Shown here piece by piece: positions 36,692-45,369 of a stretch of 64,000 nt of DNA. The translations under genes and the position numbers were made by a program. The DNA is taken from positions 2,232,001 to 2,296,000 of the forward strand of contig NZ_CP042431.1 of assembly GCF_007970185.1 (NCBI RefSeq), in the 5' to 3' direction. The notes under the pieces were generated by a model, which ran no database searches, was not told the DNA's origin, and worked only from the letters and a program-made list of their open reading frames with translations. This DNA is from Pseudobacter ginsenosidimutans (GTDB lineage: Bacteria; Bacteroidota; Bacteroidia; Chitinophagales; Chitinophagaceae). Numbering within the stretch: the first letter of the stretch is position 1; the number at the start of each line of letters is the position of its first letter.

Positions 36692-37072
36692 ATGGGAATG
36701 CTTAAAGACTTCAAAGACTTTGCACTGAAAGGTAATGTTGTTGATCTCGCCGTTGCGGTGATCATCGGTGGCGCTTTTGGAACCATCGTCTCTTCTCTTG
36801 TTGATGATGTGATCACGCCATTACTGCTGACTCCCGCATTGAAATTTGCCAATGCAGAGAACATCGATACGTTATCCTGGGGCGCCGTCAAATACGGAAA
36901 ATTCCTTTCAGCCATCATCAAATTCATCATCATTGCCTGGATACTCTTCCTGTTGGTCCGTGGTATGAAAAAGTTGACAGCTAAGAAAGATGAAGCTCCC
37001 GCAGCACCCCCTGCACCAACTGCCACAGAGCAATTGCTCATGGAGATCAGGGATGAGCTGAAGAAAAAGTAA
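36692..37072 (+). CDS. mscL: Large-conductance mechanosensitive channel
   Basis: A 126-residue inner-membrane channel that opens under osmotic downshock. The N-terminal amphipathic helix and first transmembrane helix (FKDFALKGNVVDLAVAVIIG) and the second helix around IIKFIIIAWILFLLV are clear. The cytoplasmic bundle at the C-terminus ends in basic residues. The next gene starts 26 bases later. Confidence 0.95.
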   Translation: MGMLKDFKDFALKGNVVDLAVAVIIGGAFGTIVSSLVDDVITPLLLTPALKFANAENIDTLSWGAVKYGKFLSAIIKFIIIAWILFLLVRGMKKLTAKKDEAPAAPPAPTATEQLLMEIRDELKKK

Positions 37073-37098
37073 TCTAACCATCATTATATTCTACTACT

Positions 37099-38145
37099 AT
37101 GCGAAAAATCTTGCTCTTTTGCGCATTCAGTTTGTCATTGTATGCACTGAAGGCACAGGACCCAGGTGTAAAAGAAATCAAATCAACCGCTGAAAAAGCA
37201 GTGGCCGTTGATACTTCCCACAAACATGGATGGAGAAAAGGGGGCCTTTTTTCCCTCAACTTCGGACAAGGCAGCAGTAAGAACTGGGCTGCCGGTGCAG
37301 AAAAATTCTCTTTTTCCACTTCAGGTCAACTAAGTGTATTTGCCAATTACAGGGAAGGAAGATTCTACTGGAACAATAACCTCGATCTCGGTTATGCGAT
37401 CGTGAATACCACGTCGCTGGGTAACCGAAAAACAGATGATAAGATCGATTACTTCTCCAAGCTGGGTCATGATCTTACCAAAACGCTCAGCCTCTCCGGC
37501 GTGGTGAACTTCCGTTCACAATTCACGAACGGATTCGATTATACCTATCTCGGAAAAGATACCTACAAGCGCAGGACCTCCGCATTCTTTGCACCGGCCT
37601 ACCTGATCGTTGCGCCGGGTATCGACTGGCACCCTGTACCTTATTTCAGCCTGTTCATTTCTCCAATATCTGCGCGTTCTGTGATTGTGACCGATGCCTG
37701 GAGCTATTATTTCCCCGGTGGCATTATTCCGGTTGATGATGGCGGTGGCTTTGAAAAACCACTCTCTACCCTCTACGGAGTGGACCCTCATCAGAAAGTG
37801 AGAATGGAGCTCGGTGGATTCGCTTCCGCTAATTTTGCCAAGGAGATCCTCAAGAACGTTACCTACAAGAGCCGTCTCGATCTCTATTCCAACTACCTGA
37901 GCACTTACCGCTATACACCCACAGGTTCTTACCAGGTAGAAAGAGAAAAGCACTCGGCCAAGCCGCAAAATGTAGACGTATTCTGGACCAACCTCATTTC
38001 TATGAAAGTGAATAAGTTCCTGAACGTTACGTATAATTTCGACCTGATATATGATGATGATGTGCGTCAGTTCGGGCCCGATAACACTTCGGCCGGAACA
38101 CAGCTCAGGTCCTTGCTCAGTGTGGGTTTTTCAGCTAAATTCTAA
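37099..38145 (+). CDS. DUF3078 family outer-membrane-like protein
   Basis: A 348-residue protein with a signal peptide (residues 1-20, ending LKAQ). It carries the DUF3078 pattern: GLFSLNFGQGSSKNWAAG near residue 48, YWNNNLDLGYAIVN near residue 90 and a C-terminal beta-strand ending in Phe. The alternating hydrophobic strands suggest an outer-membrane barrel. Function is unknown. Confidence 0.8.
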   Translation: MRKILLFCAFSLSLYALKAQDPGVKEIKSTAEKAVAVDTSHKHGWRKGGLFSLNFGQGSSKNWAAGAEKFSFSTSGQLSVFANYREGRFYWNNNLDLGYAIVNTTSLGNRKTDDKIDYFSKLGHDLTKTLSLSGVVNFRSQFTNGFDYTYLGKDTYKRRTSAFFAPAYLIVAPGIDWHPVPYFSLFISPISARSVIVTDAWSYYFPGGIIPVDDGGGFEKPLSTLYGVDPHQKVRMELGGFASANFAKEILKNVTYKSRLDLYSNYLSTYRYTPTGSYQVEREKHSAKPQNVDVFWTNLISMKVNKFLNVTYNFDLIYDDDVRQFGPDNTSAGTQLRSLLSVGFSAKF

Positions 38146-38158
38146 GCAGGATATTTCA

Positions 38159-38166
38159 TACATTTG
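38159..38166 (+). promoter_or_regulatory. Candidate -7 element for scpA
   Basis: TACATTTG matches TAnnTTTG and lies about 115 bases before the chosen scpA start. Confidence 0.45.
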
Positions 38167-38279
38167 TCGCCTGCTGTTCCCCGCCGGGAGCTGCAGGCGG
38201 CTTTGTTTCCGGGCTATCCAGCCGGTGCGTGATCCTGAAAGACAGGCAGGTATCCCGGAGAATATTCCAAATCATCAGC

Positions 38280-39329
38280 ATGGTAAATCAGTCTTCGTAC
38301 CAGATCAGGCTTCCCCAGTTCGAGGGACCATTCGACCTTCTGCTCTTCTTCATCGAGCGGGACGAACTGGATATCTATAATATTCCCATCACCAATATCA
38401 TCAAGGATTTCCTTGCATATATCCATGAGCAGGAAAAACTCAATATTGAATTATCGAGTGAATTCATCCTGTTCATCAGCACACTCATGCGCATCAAAGC
38501 AAAAATGCTGCTGCCTAGGAAGGAGCTGGATGCCCAGGGTAATGAGATCGATCCCCGTCAGGAACTGGTTGACAAGATCCTCGAATACAAACGCTACAAG
38601 GAAGCCGCCGTTCAGATGGCAGAAATGGAAGCGATGCGTATGCTGATGGTGCGCAGAGGTAATCTCGCCAAAGAACTTTCCTCCATCGGAGAAGAATCCG
38701 GCGAGGGAACCGAGATACAAACCATCACGCTCTTCAAGCTCATGAAGACTTTCGAGCGCGTGATGAAGCGGATGGAACAGCGTAACAACAAACCCGTTCA
38801 TACCGTAGTGCGTTACAACTATACCATGGAAGAAAGCCGTGAGTATATGATCTACACACTGAAGAAAAACAAAACAGTTCCCTTCGAAAGGATCTTCAAC
38901 AGGGCTAACGATCGCATACAAGCGATATTCCTCTTTCTTTCCATGCTGGAGCTGGTTCAGTTGAAATATCTTACCATCATGGTGGGCGAAGGAAGGAACA
39001 ACTTCATCGTTGAATATAATGAGAACAGGGAGGAAGATGAATTTGGATTGGATGGCCTGCCGAACGGATTGATGTCTGGTGGAAATGAGGAAAAAAGCGG
39101 ATTGTTTGGAGAAGAGTTTGCAGAGGAGTTGGAAGAGGATGATTTTGAAGAAGAGGAAGGGAATGAGGAAGAAGATGATGAGTTGAAGGATGGAGCGATA
39201 GAAAATAAATCAGAAGAAGCTGAAGAAGATGATGACTCTGATGAAGATGACGAAGAAGAAGAGGATGATGACGATGATGACGATGAAAATGATGACGAAG
39301 AGGAAAATAATGAAGTGGATAAAAAGTAA
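38280..39329 (+). CDS. scpA: Segregation and condensation protein A with long acidic tail
   Basis: 349 residues from ATG at 38280; an in-frame ATG at 38229 would add 17 unconserved residues. The first 245 residues are a normal ScpA kleisin: YQIRLPQFEGPFDLLLFFIE at the N-terminus, the SMC-contacting helices, and the C-terminal winged-helix segment TVPFERIFNRANDRIQAIFL then FLSMLELVQL. Residues about 248-349 are an added tail, overwhelmingly Asp and Glu, rising to runs such as DDDDDDDEND. ScpA bridges the SMC heads in chromosome segregation. ScpB is not adjacent. Confidence 0.92.
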   Translation: MVNQSSYQIRLPQFEGPFDLLLFFIERDELDIYNIPITNIIKDFLAYIHEQEKLNIELSSEFILFISTLMRIKAKMLLPRKELDAQGNEIDPRQELVDKILEYKRYKEAAVQMAEMEAMRMLMVRRGNLAKELSSIGEESGEGTEIQTITLFKLMKTFERVMKRMEQRNNKPVHTVVRYNYTMEESREYMIYTLKKNKTVPFERIFNRANDRIQAIFLFLSMLELVQLKYLTIMVGEGRNNFIVEYNENREEDEFGLDGLPNGLMSGGNEEKSGLFGEEFAEELEEDDFEEEEGNEEEDDELKDGAIENKSEEAEEDDDSDEDDEEEEDDDDDDDENDDEEENNEVDKK

Positions 39330-39348
39330 GCAAGCATTCAAAATATGT

Positions 39349-39380
39349 TTAAATGCCCGCCACCGGCGGGCATTTTTTTA
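39349..39380 (+). terminator. Terminator after scpA
   Basis: AAATGCCCGCC and GGCGGGCATTT pair around a short loop, with seven T residues at the end. Confidence 0.88.
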
Positions 39381-39388
39381 TCCAGTCT

Positions 39389-39468
39389 AAGTTTCCTTAA
39401 GTAAACTTAAAGAATAGTAAGTTTACTTTTTTGGCAAAAAGTAAACTTGATGAAAAATAAGTATACTT
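39389..39468. promoter_or_regulatory. Periodic operator array upstream of the first fic gene
   Basis: Four ten-base palindromic sites start exactly 20 bases apart: AAGTAAACTT (39399), AAGTTTACTT (39419), AAGTAAACTT (39439) and AAGTATACTT (39459). A degenerate fifth, AAGTTTCCTT, abuts at 39389. The last site ends 7 bases before the fic start codon, so a bound repressor would block promoter and ribosome access. Two-helical-turn spacing places all sites on one face of the DNA. Confidence 0.8.
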
Positions 39469-39475
39469 TTGTAGA

Positions 39476-40624
39476 ATGAAAAATTCCAGGCAATCCATAG
39501 AAAAATTCAAAGCTGGTCATTTTGAAAAAGGGATGAATTACAAATATTTTGTCCCTTCAAACATTAATCATTTTTGGGTTTGGGAAGATGGAACGATCAA
39601 TGCTTTGCTGGAAAAGGCGTATGTTAAGCTGGGCGAGCTCAACTCATATGCTCGCCTGGTGCCCAGTACAGATCTTTACATTCAGTTGCATGTTACCAAA
39701 GAAGCGGTGGAGTCCAGCAAAATTGAAGGCACCCGTACGCAAATAGATGAAGCTTTATTGCCGGAAGATGAGATTCAACCAGAACGAAGGTCTGACTGGA
39801 TAGAAGTGAATAATTATGTCAGGGCGCTTTACGGCGCCGTCAGGCAATTGGATAAACTTCCGCTTTCTTCGAGATTACTGTGCCAGGCACATAAGATACT
39901 GATGAATGGCGTTCGTGGTAATAATAAACTACCTGGAGAATACAGGACCAGTCAGAACTGGATTGGTGGCGCTACTTTATCTGAAGCCGTTTTCATTCCA
40001 CCGGCTGCTCATTATGTACATCCGCTCATTGGTGATCTGGAGAATTTTCTGCACAATGATGATGTAGAGGTTCCTGCATTGATCAGGATCGGAATTGCAC
40101 ATTATCAATATGAAACTATCCACCCGTTCTTAGATGGAAATGGAAGGATCGGGCGTTTGCTGATCCCTCTCTTTCTGATCTCTACTGGAATTTTAAAAAA
40201 GCCATTATTGTATTTGAGTGTGTATTTCGAGAAGAACCGATCACTTTATTACGAAAATCTCCGGCGCGTAAGTGAAAGGAATGAACTTGTAAACTGGCTG
40301 AAATTTTTTCTGACAGGAGTAATAGAAACCGCCACCAATGGAGCAAAAACATTGGATGCGGTATTGGAATTAAAGGTTGGGCTTGAAAAGGAAATCCTGA
40401 CAGATATTGGCAGGCGCCAGGCCTCCGGCCAAAAATTGCTTGAACATTTATTTCATAACCCGGTAATCAACATAAAAAAAGTTGAAGAGGTTTGCCAGTT
40501 AAGTACTAAAGCTGCCAATGATCTGGTGAGGATTTTTGAGGAAAGGAAATGGCTTGTACAGGAGAATAGTTCAGTAAGATTCCGCTGGTTTGTTTTCGAG
40601 CCCTATATCAGCTTGTTTAAGTGA
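39476..40624 (+). CDS. Fic family protein with N-terminal self-inhibition helix
   Basis: A 382-residue Fic (AMP-transferase) protein. The catalytic loop HPFLDGNGRIGR is intact at residues 216-227. An inhibitory helix motif of the S/TxxxE(G/N) type, SSKIEG, is at residues 80-85, upstream of the Fic core, so activity is expected to be switched off in cis. The C-terminal 90 residues (VINIKKVEEVCQLSTKAAND onward) look like a winged helix-turn-helix, which would let it bind the upstream operator array. Autoregulation is inference; the target protein is unknown. Confidence 0.9.
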   Translation: MKNSRQSIEKFKAGHFEKGMNYKYFVPSNINHFWVWEDGTINALLEKAYVKLGELNSYARLVPSTDLYIQLHVTKEAVESSKIEGTRTQIDEALLPEDEIQPERRSDWIEVNNYVRALYGAVRQLDKLPLSSRLLCQAHKILMNGVRGNNKLPGEYRTSQNWIGGATLSEAVFIPPAAHYVHPLIGDLENFLHNDDVEVPALIRIGIAHYQYETIHPFLDGNGRIGRLLIPLFLISTGILKKPLLYLSVYFEKNRSLYYENLRRVSERNELVNWLKFFLTGVIETATNGAKTLDAVLELKVGLEKEILTDIGRRQASGQKLLEHLFHNPVINIKKVEEVCQLSTKAANDLVRIFEERKWLVQENSSVRFRWFVFEPYISLFK

Positions 40625-40647
40625 TCTCCGCAAATTTGCGGAGATCA
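40622..40647. terminator. 26-base perfect palindrome between convergent genes
   Basis: TGATCTCCGCAAA is followed at once by its exact reverse complement. It lies at the end of the fic gene, facing the minus-strand YkuD-like gene. It lacks a T-run, so the terminator role is inferred from position. Confidence 0.55.
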
Positions 40648-40662
40648 TACCTTCTATTCTGC

Positions 40663-41292
40663 TCATTCGTAGATGTATAGCAAAATGGGTTTGCTGCTCT
40701 TATCAATGATCCCCGCCAGCTTTTTCAGAAAATCAGCAGAAACCGTTGGGCAGCCATCGCTCTGGCAGATTGGGTAAGGAGCTACTTCATTATTGGGTAC
40801 GCATTCATGGGAATGCAGTACAACATATCTTTTGAAAGCATTGCTGTTGGTGGCGTCAAGGCCATGCAGTTTATAGGCCAGTCCGAACCTGCCATGGTAA
40901 GGATTCCCGATCTTGTATTTCCCGAGAGACGTACAGCCGCAGCCTGCTTCGTTGCCGTATTTCCTGCCTTTCAACCAGGTTTCATTGCATCGGCCATGCG
41001 TTACCAGGCTGGCATCCAGGACTGAATCTTTTTTCATATCATAAATGAAAAAACGGTTCTTACCGGATTCGATCTTCATATCGATCATAAAGCAAAGCTC
41101 AGTGTTGAAATTGTTCGCTTTGGCAAAGGTTTGAAGTATTGTGCCTTTTGATCCCAGTTTTCGCATAAGGGTTGCTGATGGGAGGGGCTTGACCGCAGGC
41201 GCTTTGCTGTTCTTCTTATAAAGATACCAGCCGCCGCTGGCCAGCAGGAACACGATCAGTAAAGAAACAATAGTGAGAATGAACCTTTTCAT
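40663..41292 (-). CDS. YkuD-type L,D-transpeptidase-like protein
   Basis: A 209-residue protein with an N-terminal membrane anchor (ILTIVSLLIVFLLASGGWYL). The periplasmic domain has the murein L,D-transpeptidase catalytic pattern: His in VVLHSHE and Cys in SDGCPTVS. A second His/Cys-rich stretch, GRCNETWLKG then NEAGCGCTSLG, is typical of the YkuD_2 family. It probably modifies peptidoglycan cross-links, though family members of this type are poorly characterised. Confidence 0.82.
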   Translation of the reverse strand: MKRFILTIVSLLIVFLLASGGWYLYKKNSKAPAVKPLPSATLMRKLGSKGTILQTFAKANNFNTELCFMIDMKIESGKNRFFIYDMKKDSVLDASLVTHGRCNETWLKGRKYGNEAGCGCTSLGKYKIGNPYHGRFGLAYKLHGLDATNSNAFKRYVVLHSHECVPNNEVAPYPICQSDGCPTVSADFLKKLAGIIDKSSKPILLYIYE

Positions 41293-41375
41293 GGAGATGG
41301 TTTATCAGGGCAAACGATGCCTTTCCGGCAATGATGCCGAAACTACAAACCCTCCATAAACTTTAAAACAGGGAA

Positions 41376-43304
41376 TTACAATTTAACGTTTACTTGAACT
41401 TTCTCACCCACCATTTCACGAACGGCAGCAACTATGCCGGCTGCATCGTAACCACATTCGCGATACAGTTCTTTGGGGGTGCCATGCTCCACGATCCTGT
41501 CCGGGATACCGAGCATCTTCACGTCGGCCTTGTAGTTATGTGCCGCCATGAATTCGAGAATAGCGCTGCCGAATCCTCCTACTACTGTACCGTCTTCCAC
41601 CGTTACGATCTTGTTGTACTTGCTGAATACTTCGTGCAGCAGGTCTTCATCGATAGGCTTCACAAAACGGAGATCATAGTGAGCTGGATCGATGCCATCT
41701 GTTCTGAGTTCACGGATGGCAGTAGTAGCAAAATTGCCCGGGTGACCGAAAGAGAGAATAGCGATTTCCTTTCCGTCTTTGATCTTGCGGCCTTTGCCGA
41801 TGGTGATCTCTTCGAGCGGTGTTCTCCATTCAGGCATCACGCCTTCTCCGCGTGGGTAGCGGATGGAGAAAGGAAAATCGTTCTTTTCCAGTTGGGCGGT
41901 ATACATGAGGTTGCGCAGCTCCTGTTCATTCATGGGAGAGCTCACCACCATATTGGGGATACATCGGAAGTATGCGATATCGTAGGCTCCGTGGTGTGTG
42001 GCGCCATCTTCTCCTACGAGACCGCCTCTGTCCAGACAGAAAACAACAGGCAGGTTCTGGATGGCCACGTCATGGATCACCTGGTCGTATGCGCGTTGCA
42101 TGAAAGAAGAATAGATATTGCAGAACACGCGCATGCCCTGTGTGGCCATGCCGGCGCTGAGGGTAACGGCATGTTGTTCGCAGATGCCCACATCGAATGC
42201 GCGATCAGGCATTTTCTCCATCATGAATTTGAGGGAGGAGCCGGAAGGCATGGCGGGTGTTACACCGATAATGCTTTTGTTCTGTTCGGCCAGTTCGATA
42301 ATGGTATGACCGAACACATCCTGGTATTTCGGAGGCTGCGGAACTTCGAATGATTTCTTGTAGATCTCGCCGGTGATCTTATCGAACAGACCGGGCGCAT
42401 GCCAGCGGGTCTGGTCTTTTTCCGCGAGTGAATAACCCTTACCCTTCACCGTTACAATGTGAAGGAGTTTGGGGCCGGGAATATTCTTCAGATCATGGAG
42501 CGTGTCTACGAGCTTGGAAATATTGTGTCCGTCGATAGGTCCGAAATAGCGGAGCTTCAGTGCTTCGAACAGATTGCTGTTCTTGTTGATGAAGCCTTTG
42601 ATGCTGTGCTCGATCTTGCTGGCCATTTCGCGGGTGAAGTTCTTACCAACGGGCAGTTTGCCGAGCGCTTTCCAGATATCGTCCTTGAATTTATTGTAAG
42701 TCTGTGAGGTAGAGATATCGGTGAGATATTCCTTGAGCGCGCCCACATTGGGGTCGATGCTCATGCAATTGTCGTTGAGAATGATGAGCACATCGGAGTC
42801 TGCAACGCCTGCGTGGTTCATGCCTTCGAATGCAAGACCGGCGGTGAGTGCGCCATCACCGATCACGGCTACGGCTTTGCGGTTCTCTCCTTTGATCTTT
42901 GATGCCATTGCCATTCCCAGTGCAGCGGAGATGGAAGTGGAAGAGTGCCCCACACCGAATGTGTCATACTCGCTTTCTTTCCTGTTGGGGAAACCGCTGA
43001 TACCATTGTATTTCCGGTTGGTAGGGAATGCGTCGCGGCGACCGGTAAGGATCTTATGTCCATAAGCCTGATGGCCTACATCCCAAACCAGTTGGTCATA
43101 AGGAGTATTGTAAATATAGTGCAGTGCAACAGACAGCTCTACTACCCCCAGACTTGCAGCAAAATGCCCGCCATGAACACTCACTACATCGATGATGTAC
43201 TGACGCAATTCATCACAAACCTGATGCAACTGTTCCCGGCTCAATTGTTTAAGATCGGCCGGAGAATTGATCATGCTGAGTAGCGGGCCTGGGGCAATGT
43301 TCAT
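41376..43304 (-). CDS. dxs: 1-deoxy-D-xylulose-5-phosphate synthase
   Basis: A 642-residue TPP enzyme starting the MEP isoprenoid pathway from pyruvate and glyceraldehyde 3-phosphate. The TPP motif is GDGALTAGLAFEGMNHAG (near residue 150), and YDQLVWDVGHQAYGHKILTG and DRGGLVGEDGATHHG are diagnostic. ATG at 43304 was chosen; an in-frame TTG is six bases upstream. Its products would feed the prenyl lipids used by the GGGP synthase encoded at 56750. Confidence 0.95.
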   Translation of the reverse strand: MNIAPGPLLSMINSPADLKQLSREQLHQVCDELRQYIIDVVSVHGGHFAASLGVVELSVALHYIYNTPYDQLVWDVGHQAYGHKILTGRRDAFPTNRKYNGISGFPNRKESEYDTFGVGHSSTSISAALGMAMASKIKGENRKAVAVIGDGALTAGLAFEGMNHAGVADSDVLIILNDNCMSIDPNVGALKEYLTDISTSQTYNKFKDDIWKALGKLPVGKNFTREMASKIEHSIKGFINKNSNLFEALKLRYFGPIDGHNISKLVDTLHDLKNIPGPKLLHIVTVKGKGYSLAEKDQTRWHAPGLFDKITGEIYKKSFEVPQPPKYQDVFGHTIIELAEQNKSIIGVTPAMPSGSSLKFMMEKMPDRAFDVGICEQHAVTLSAGMATQGMRVFCNIYSSFMQRAYDQVIHDVAIQNLPVVFCLDRGGLVGEDGATHHGAYDIAYFRCIPNMVVSSPMNEQELRNLMYTAQLEKNDFPFSIRYPRGEGVMPEWRTPLEEITIGKGRKIKDGKEIAILSFGHPGNFATTAIRELRTDGIDPAHYDLRFVKPIDEDLLHEVFSKYNKIVTVEDGTVVGGFGSAILEFMAAHNYKADVKMLGIPDRIVEHGTPKELYRECGYDAAGIVAAVREMVGEKVQVNVKL

Positions 43305-43324
43305 TTCCAAATGAATTTAATGGT

Positions 43325-43332
43325 CAAAAATA
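43325..43332 (-). promoter_or_regulatory. Candidate -7 element for dxs
   Basis: On the minus strand this reads TATTTTTG (TAnnTTTG), about 20 bases before the dxs start. Confidence 0.5.
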
Positions 43333-43508
43333 CGGCTAAATTTTAAAGTTTCAGGCCTAATCCTTCCGGGGGATTTCAGGCGGGAGCCCGTTCCGGAAAC
43401 TTTAACAAATACGCTCGTTTCTTCCGACAAAAGACATACATTGACATGCCGATAAGCTAATTATACGGCCATATATCCCAAATACGGCATATGGCCTCCT
43501 CAAAAACG

Positions 43509-43516
43509 TAGATTTG
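43509..43516 (+). promoter_or_regulatory. Candidate -7 element for the LytS/LytTR pair
   Basis: TAGATTTG matches TAnnTTTG and lies 21 bases before the kinase start codon. Confidence 0.5.
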
Positions 43517-43537
43517 TTGGGATCCGATCTTTCGAAC

Positions 43538-44590
43538 ATGGCTAAAAAAATATCATATTACTGGCTCTGCCAGATCCTGGGCTGGAGCGCGTTCATTCTG
43601 GTCTATATCTTCTTTTATCTGACCCTCCGTAACCGGGAAACACCCTATTTCTATGAGGTACTCTTCCTGGAAGCAGCTATCGGATTCCTGGTGACCCATG
43701 TGATGCGTAGTTTCATTCACCGGTTCAAACTGGTGGACAAGCCCATCAATGAACAGGGCTTCTACATTTTTTTCGTTTCATTTGTATTTGCCGTGATCTA
43801 CGCGGCTTTGGGCACAACGCTGGAACGGGTGCTGAGTTTCGAACCGCCCAAGCAGGCCGAGCTGGCGCTGGTCAATAAGATCCTTCGAGCAGCTTTGGGC
43901 TGTTTCCTGTTTGTGCTGATCTGGAACCTGATCTATTTCGCTTATCACTATATCGTCCGCGCGAGAGACACGCAACTGGATCGTGTAAGGCTTCAGTCGC
44001 TGGTAAAAGAACTGGAACTGAAGACCATCAAAGCGCATATCAATCCTCATTTCATATTCAATGCCCTCAACAGCATCCGCGCCCTGATAGATGAAAATCC
44101 CAATCGCGCCCGCAATGCCATCACGGAGCTCAGCAATATCCTTCGCAGCAGTATGCAGGCAGAAAAGCAGGAGACCGTTCCTTTCGAGAAGGAGCTCAGT
44201 ATCGTGAAAGACTACCTGGCGCTGGAATACATCCGGTTTGAGGACCGCCTCAAAGTGGAATACCAGATAGATGAAGATACCCTGGACCAGCCCGTTCCAC
44301 CCATGATGCTGCAAACCCTGGTTGAAAATGCCATCAAGCACGGTATTGGCAAGCAAATCAGCGGAGGCGTGGTGAAGGTGGTGTCTGACTTCAGGAACAA
44401 TTTCCACGAACTGATCGTGCAGAATACCGGTCACCTCAATGGTTATGTGAATACAGGCGATGGGTTCGGCCTCAGCAGTACCCGAAACCGCCTTCAATTA
44501 TTGTTTGGCGAAAAAGCTAACTTTGAAATAAGACAGGTAGACAGCGGACTGGTAGAAGCCCGCATACTCATACCTGTTGAAAATATTTAA
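43538..44590 (+). CDS. LytS/YehU-type sensor histidine kinase
   Basis: A 350-residue membrane kinase. Four transmembrane helices lie in residues 1-150. The His_kinase (LytS) domain follows, with AHINPHFIFNALNSIRALI containing the phospho-accepting His. The ATPase end has MMLQTLVENAIKHGI and GDGFGLSSTRNRLQLLFG. ATG at 43538 was chosen over an upstream TTG. The response regulator follows 8 bases later. No sensor domain beyond the membrane helices is visible, so the signal is unknown. Confidence 0.9.
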   Translation: MAKKISYYWLCQILGWSAFILVYIFFYLTLRNRETPYFYEVLFLEAAIGFLVTHVMRSFIHRFKLVDKPINEQGFYIFFVSFVFAVIYAALGTTLERVLSFEPPKQAELALVNKILRAALGCFLFVLIWNLIYFAYHYIVRARDTQLDRVRLQSLVKELELKTIKAHINPHFIFNALNSIRALIDENPNRARNAITELSNILRSSMQAEKQETVPFEKELSIVKDYLALEYIRFEDRLKVEYQIDEDTLDQPVPPMMLQTLVENAIKHGIGKQISGGVVKVVSDFRNNFHELIVQNTGHLNGYVNTGDGFGLSSTRNRLQLLFGEKANFEIRQVDSGLVEARILIPVENI

Positions 44591-44598
44591 CCAGGTAT

Positions 44599-45333
44599 AT
44601 GATCAGAGCCATCATTATTGACGACGAACGCCTCGCCCGCAATGAGCTGAAAAAACTGCTCACCGAATTCCCGGAAATCGAAGTGGTGGCAGAAGCCGCC
44701 AATGCCGGAGAGGGCATCGAGAAAATCGAAAATATAAATCCCGACCTCATTTTCCTGGATATCTCCATGCCAGGCAAAACAGGTTTCGATATGCTGTCTG
44801 AGCTGGACCGCACCCCTCACGTGATCTTCACCACCGCTTACGATGAATTTGCATTGAAAGCTTTTGAAGTGAATGCCCTGGACTATCTCCTTAAACCTGT
44901 TGAGCCCAAAAGGCTCGCTGATGCTATCCAGAAGTTACACCAGCATGAGGACCGCGACCAGCTTCCCGTGAACCCTGCTAACGTGAACCACTCCGTACTG
45001 AGTGAGAACGACCAGGTGTTTGTGAAAGATGGCGAACGCTGCTGGTTTGTGAAGCTTTCCGAAATTCGTTTGTTCGAGAGCGTTGGGAACTATGCCAAAG
45101 TCTATTTCGGGCCCAACAAGCCGCTGATCCTGAAATCTCTCAATGCGCTGGAAGAAAGACTGGATGAAAAAACATTCTTTCGCGCCAACCGCAAACATAT
45201 TGTGAACCTTCGTCTGATCGACAAAATTGAGCCTTATTTCAACGGTGGCCTGCTGCTGGAACTGAAAGGAGGTGAGAAGATAGAAGTCAGCCGCCGTCAG
45301 ACTGTGAAGTTCAAGGAAATGATGAGCCTTTAG
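44599..45333 (+). CDS. LytTR-family response regulator
   Basis: 244 residues. The receiver domain has the acidic pair in IIIDDERLARNE, the phosphorylated Asp in DLIFLDISMPGKTG and the conserved Lys in YLLKPV. The C-terminal LytTR DNA-binding domain covers about residues 140-244, with LFESVGNYAKVYF and FFRANRKHIVNLRLI. It is the partner of the kinase just upstream. Its target genes are not evident. Confidence 0.93.
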   Translation: MIRAIIIDDERLARNELKKLLTEFPEIEVVAEAANAGEGIEKIENINPDLIFLDISMPGKTGFDMLSELDRTPHVIFTTAYDEFALKAFEVNALDYLLKPVEPKRLADAIQKLHQHEDRDQLPVNPANVNHSVLSENDQVFVKDGERCWFVKLSEIRLFESVGNYAKVYFGPNKPLILKSLNALEERLDEKTFFRANRKHIVNLRLIDKIEPYFNGGLLLELKGGEKIEVSRRQTVKFKEMMSL

Positions 45334-45369
45334 CCTGTTGCTCAAAACAAAAACACTGAATACATCCCC

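Noticed and set aside
38957-39337. Ser-rich minus-strand frame opposite the scpA tail
   Set aside because: It is the reverse reading of the GA-rich acidic-tail codons.
39389-39468. CRISPR-like periodic repeats
   Set aside because: Units are 10 bases at a 20-base pitch with A/T-rich gaps, too short for repeats and spacers; an operator array explains them.
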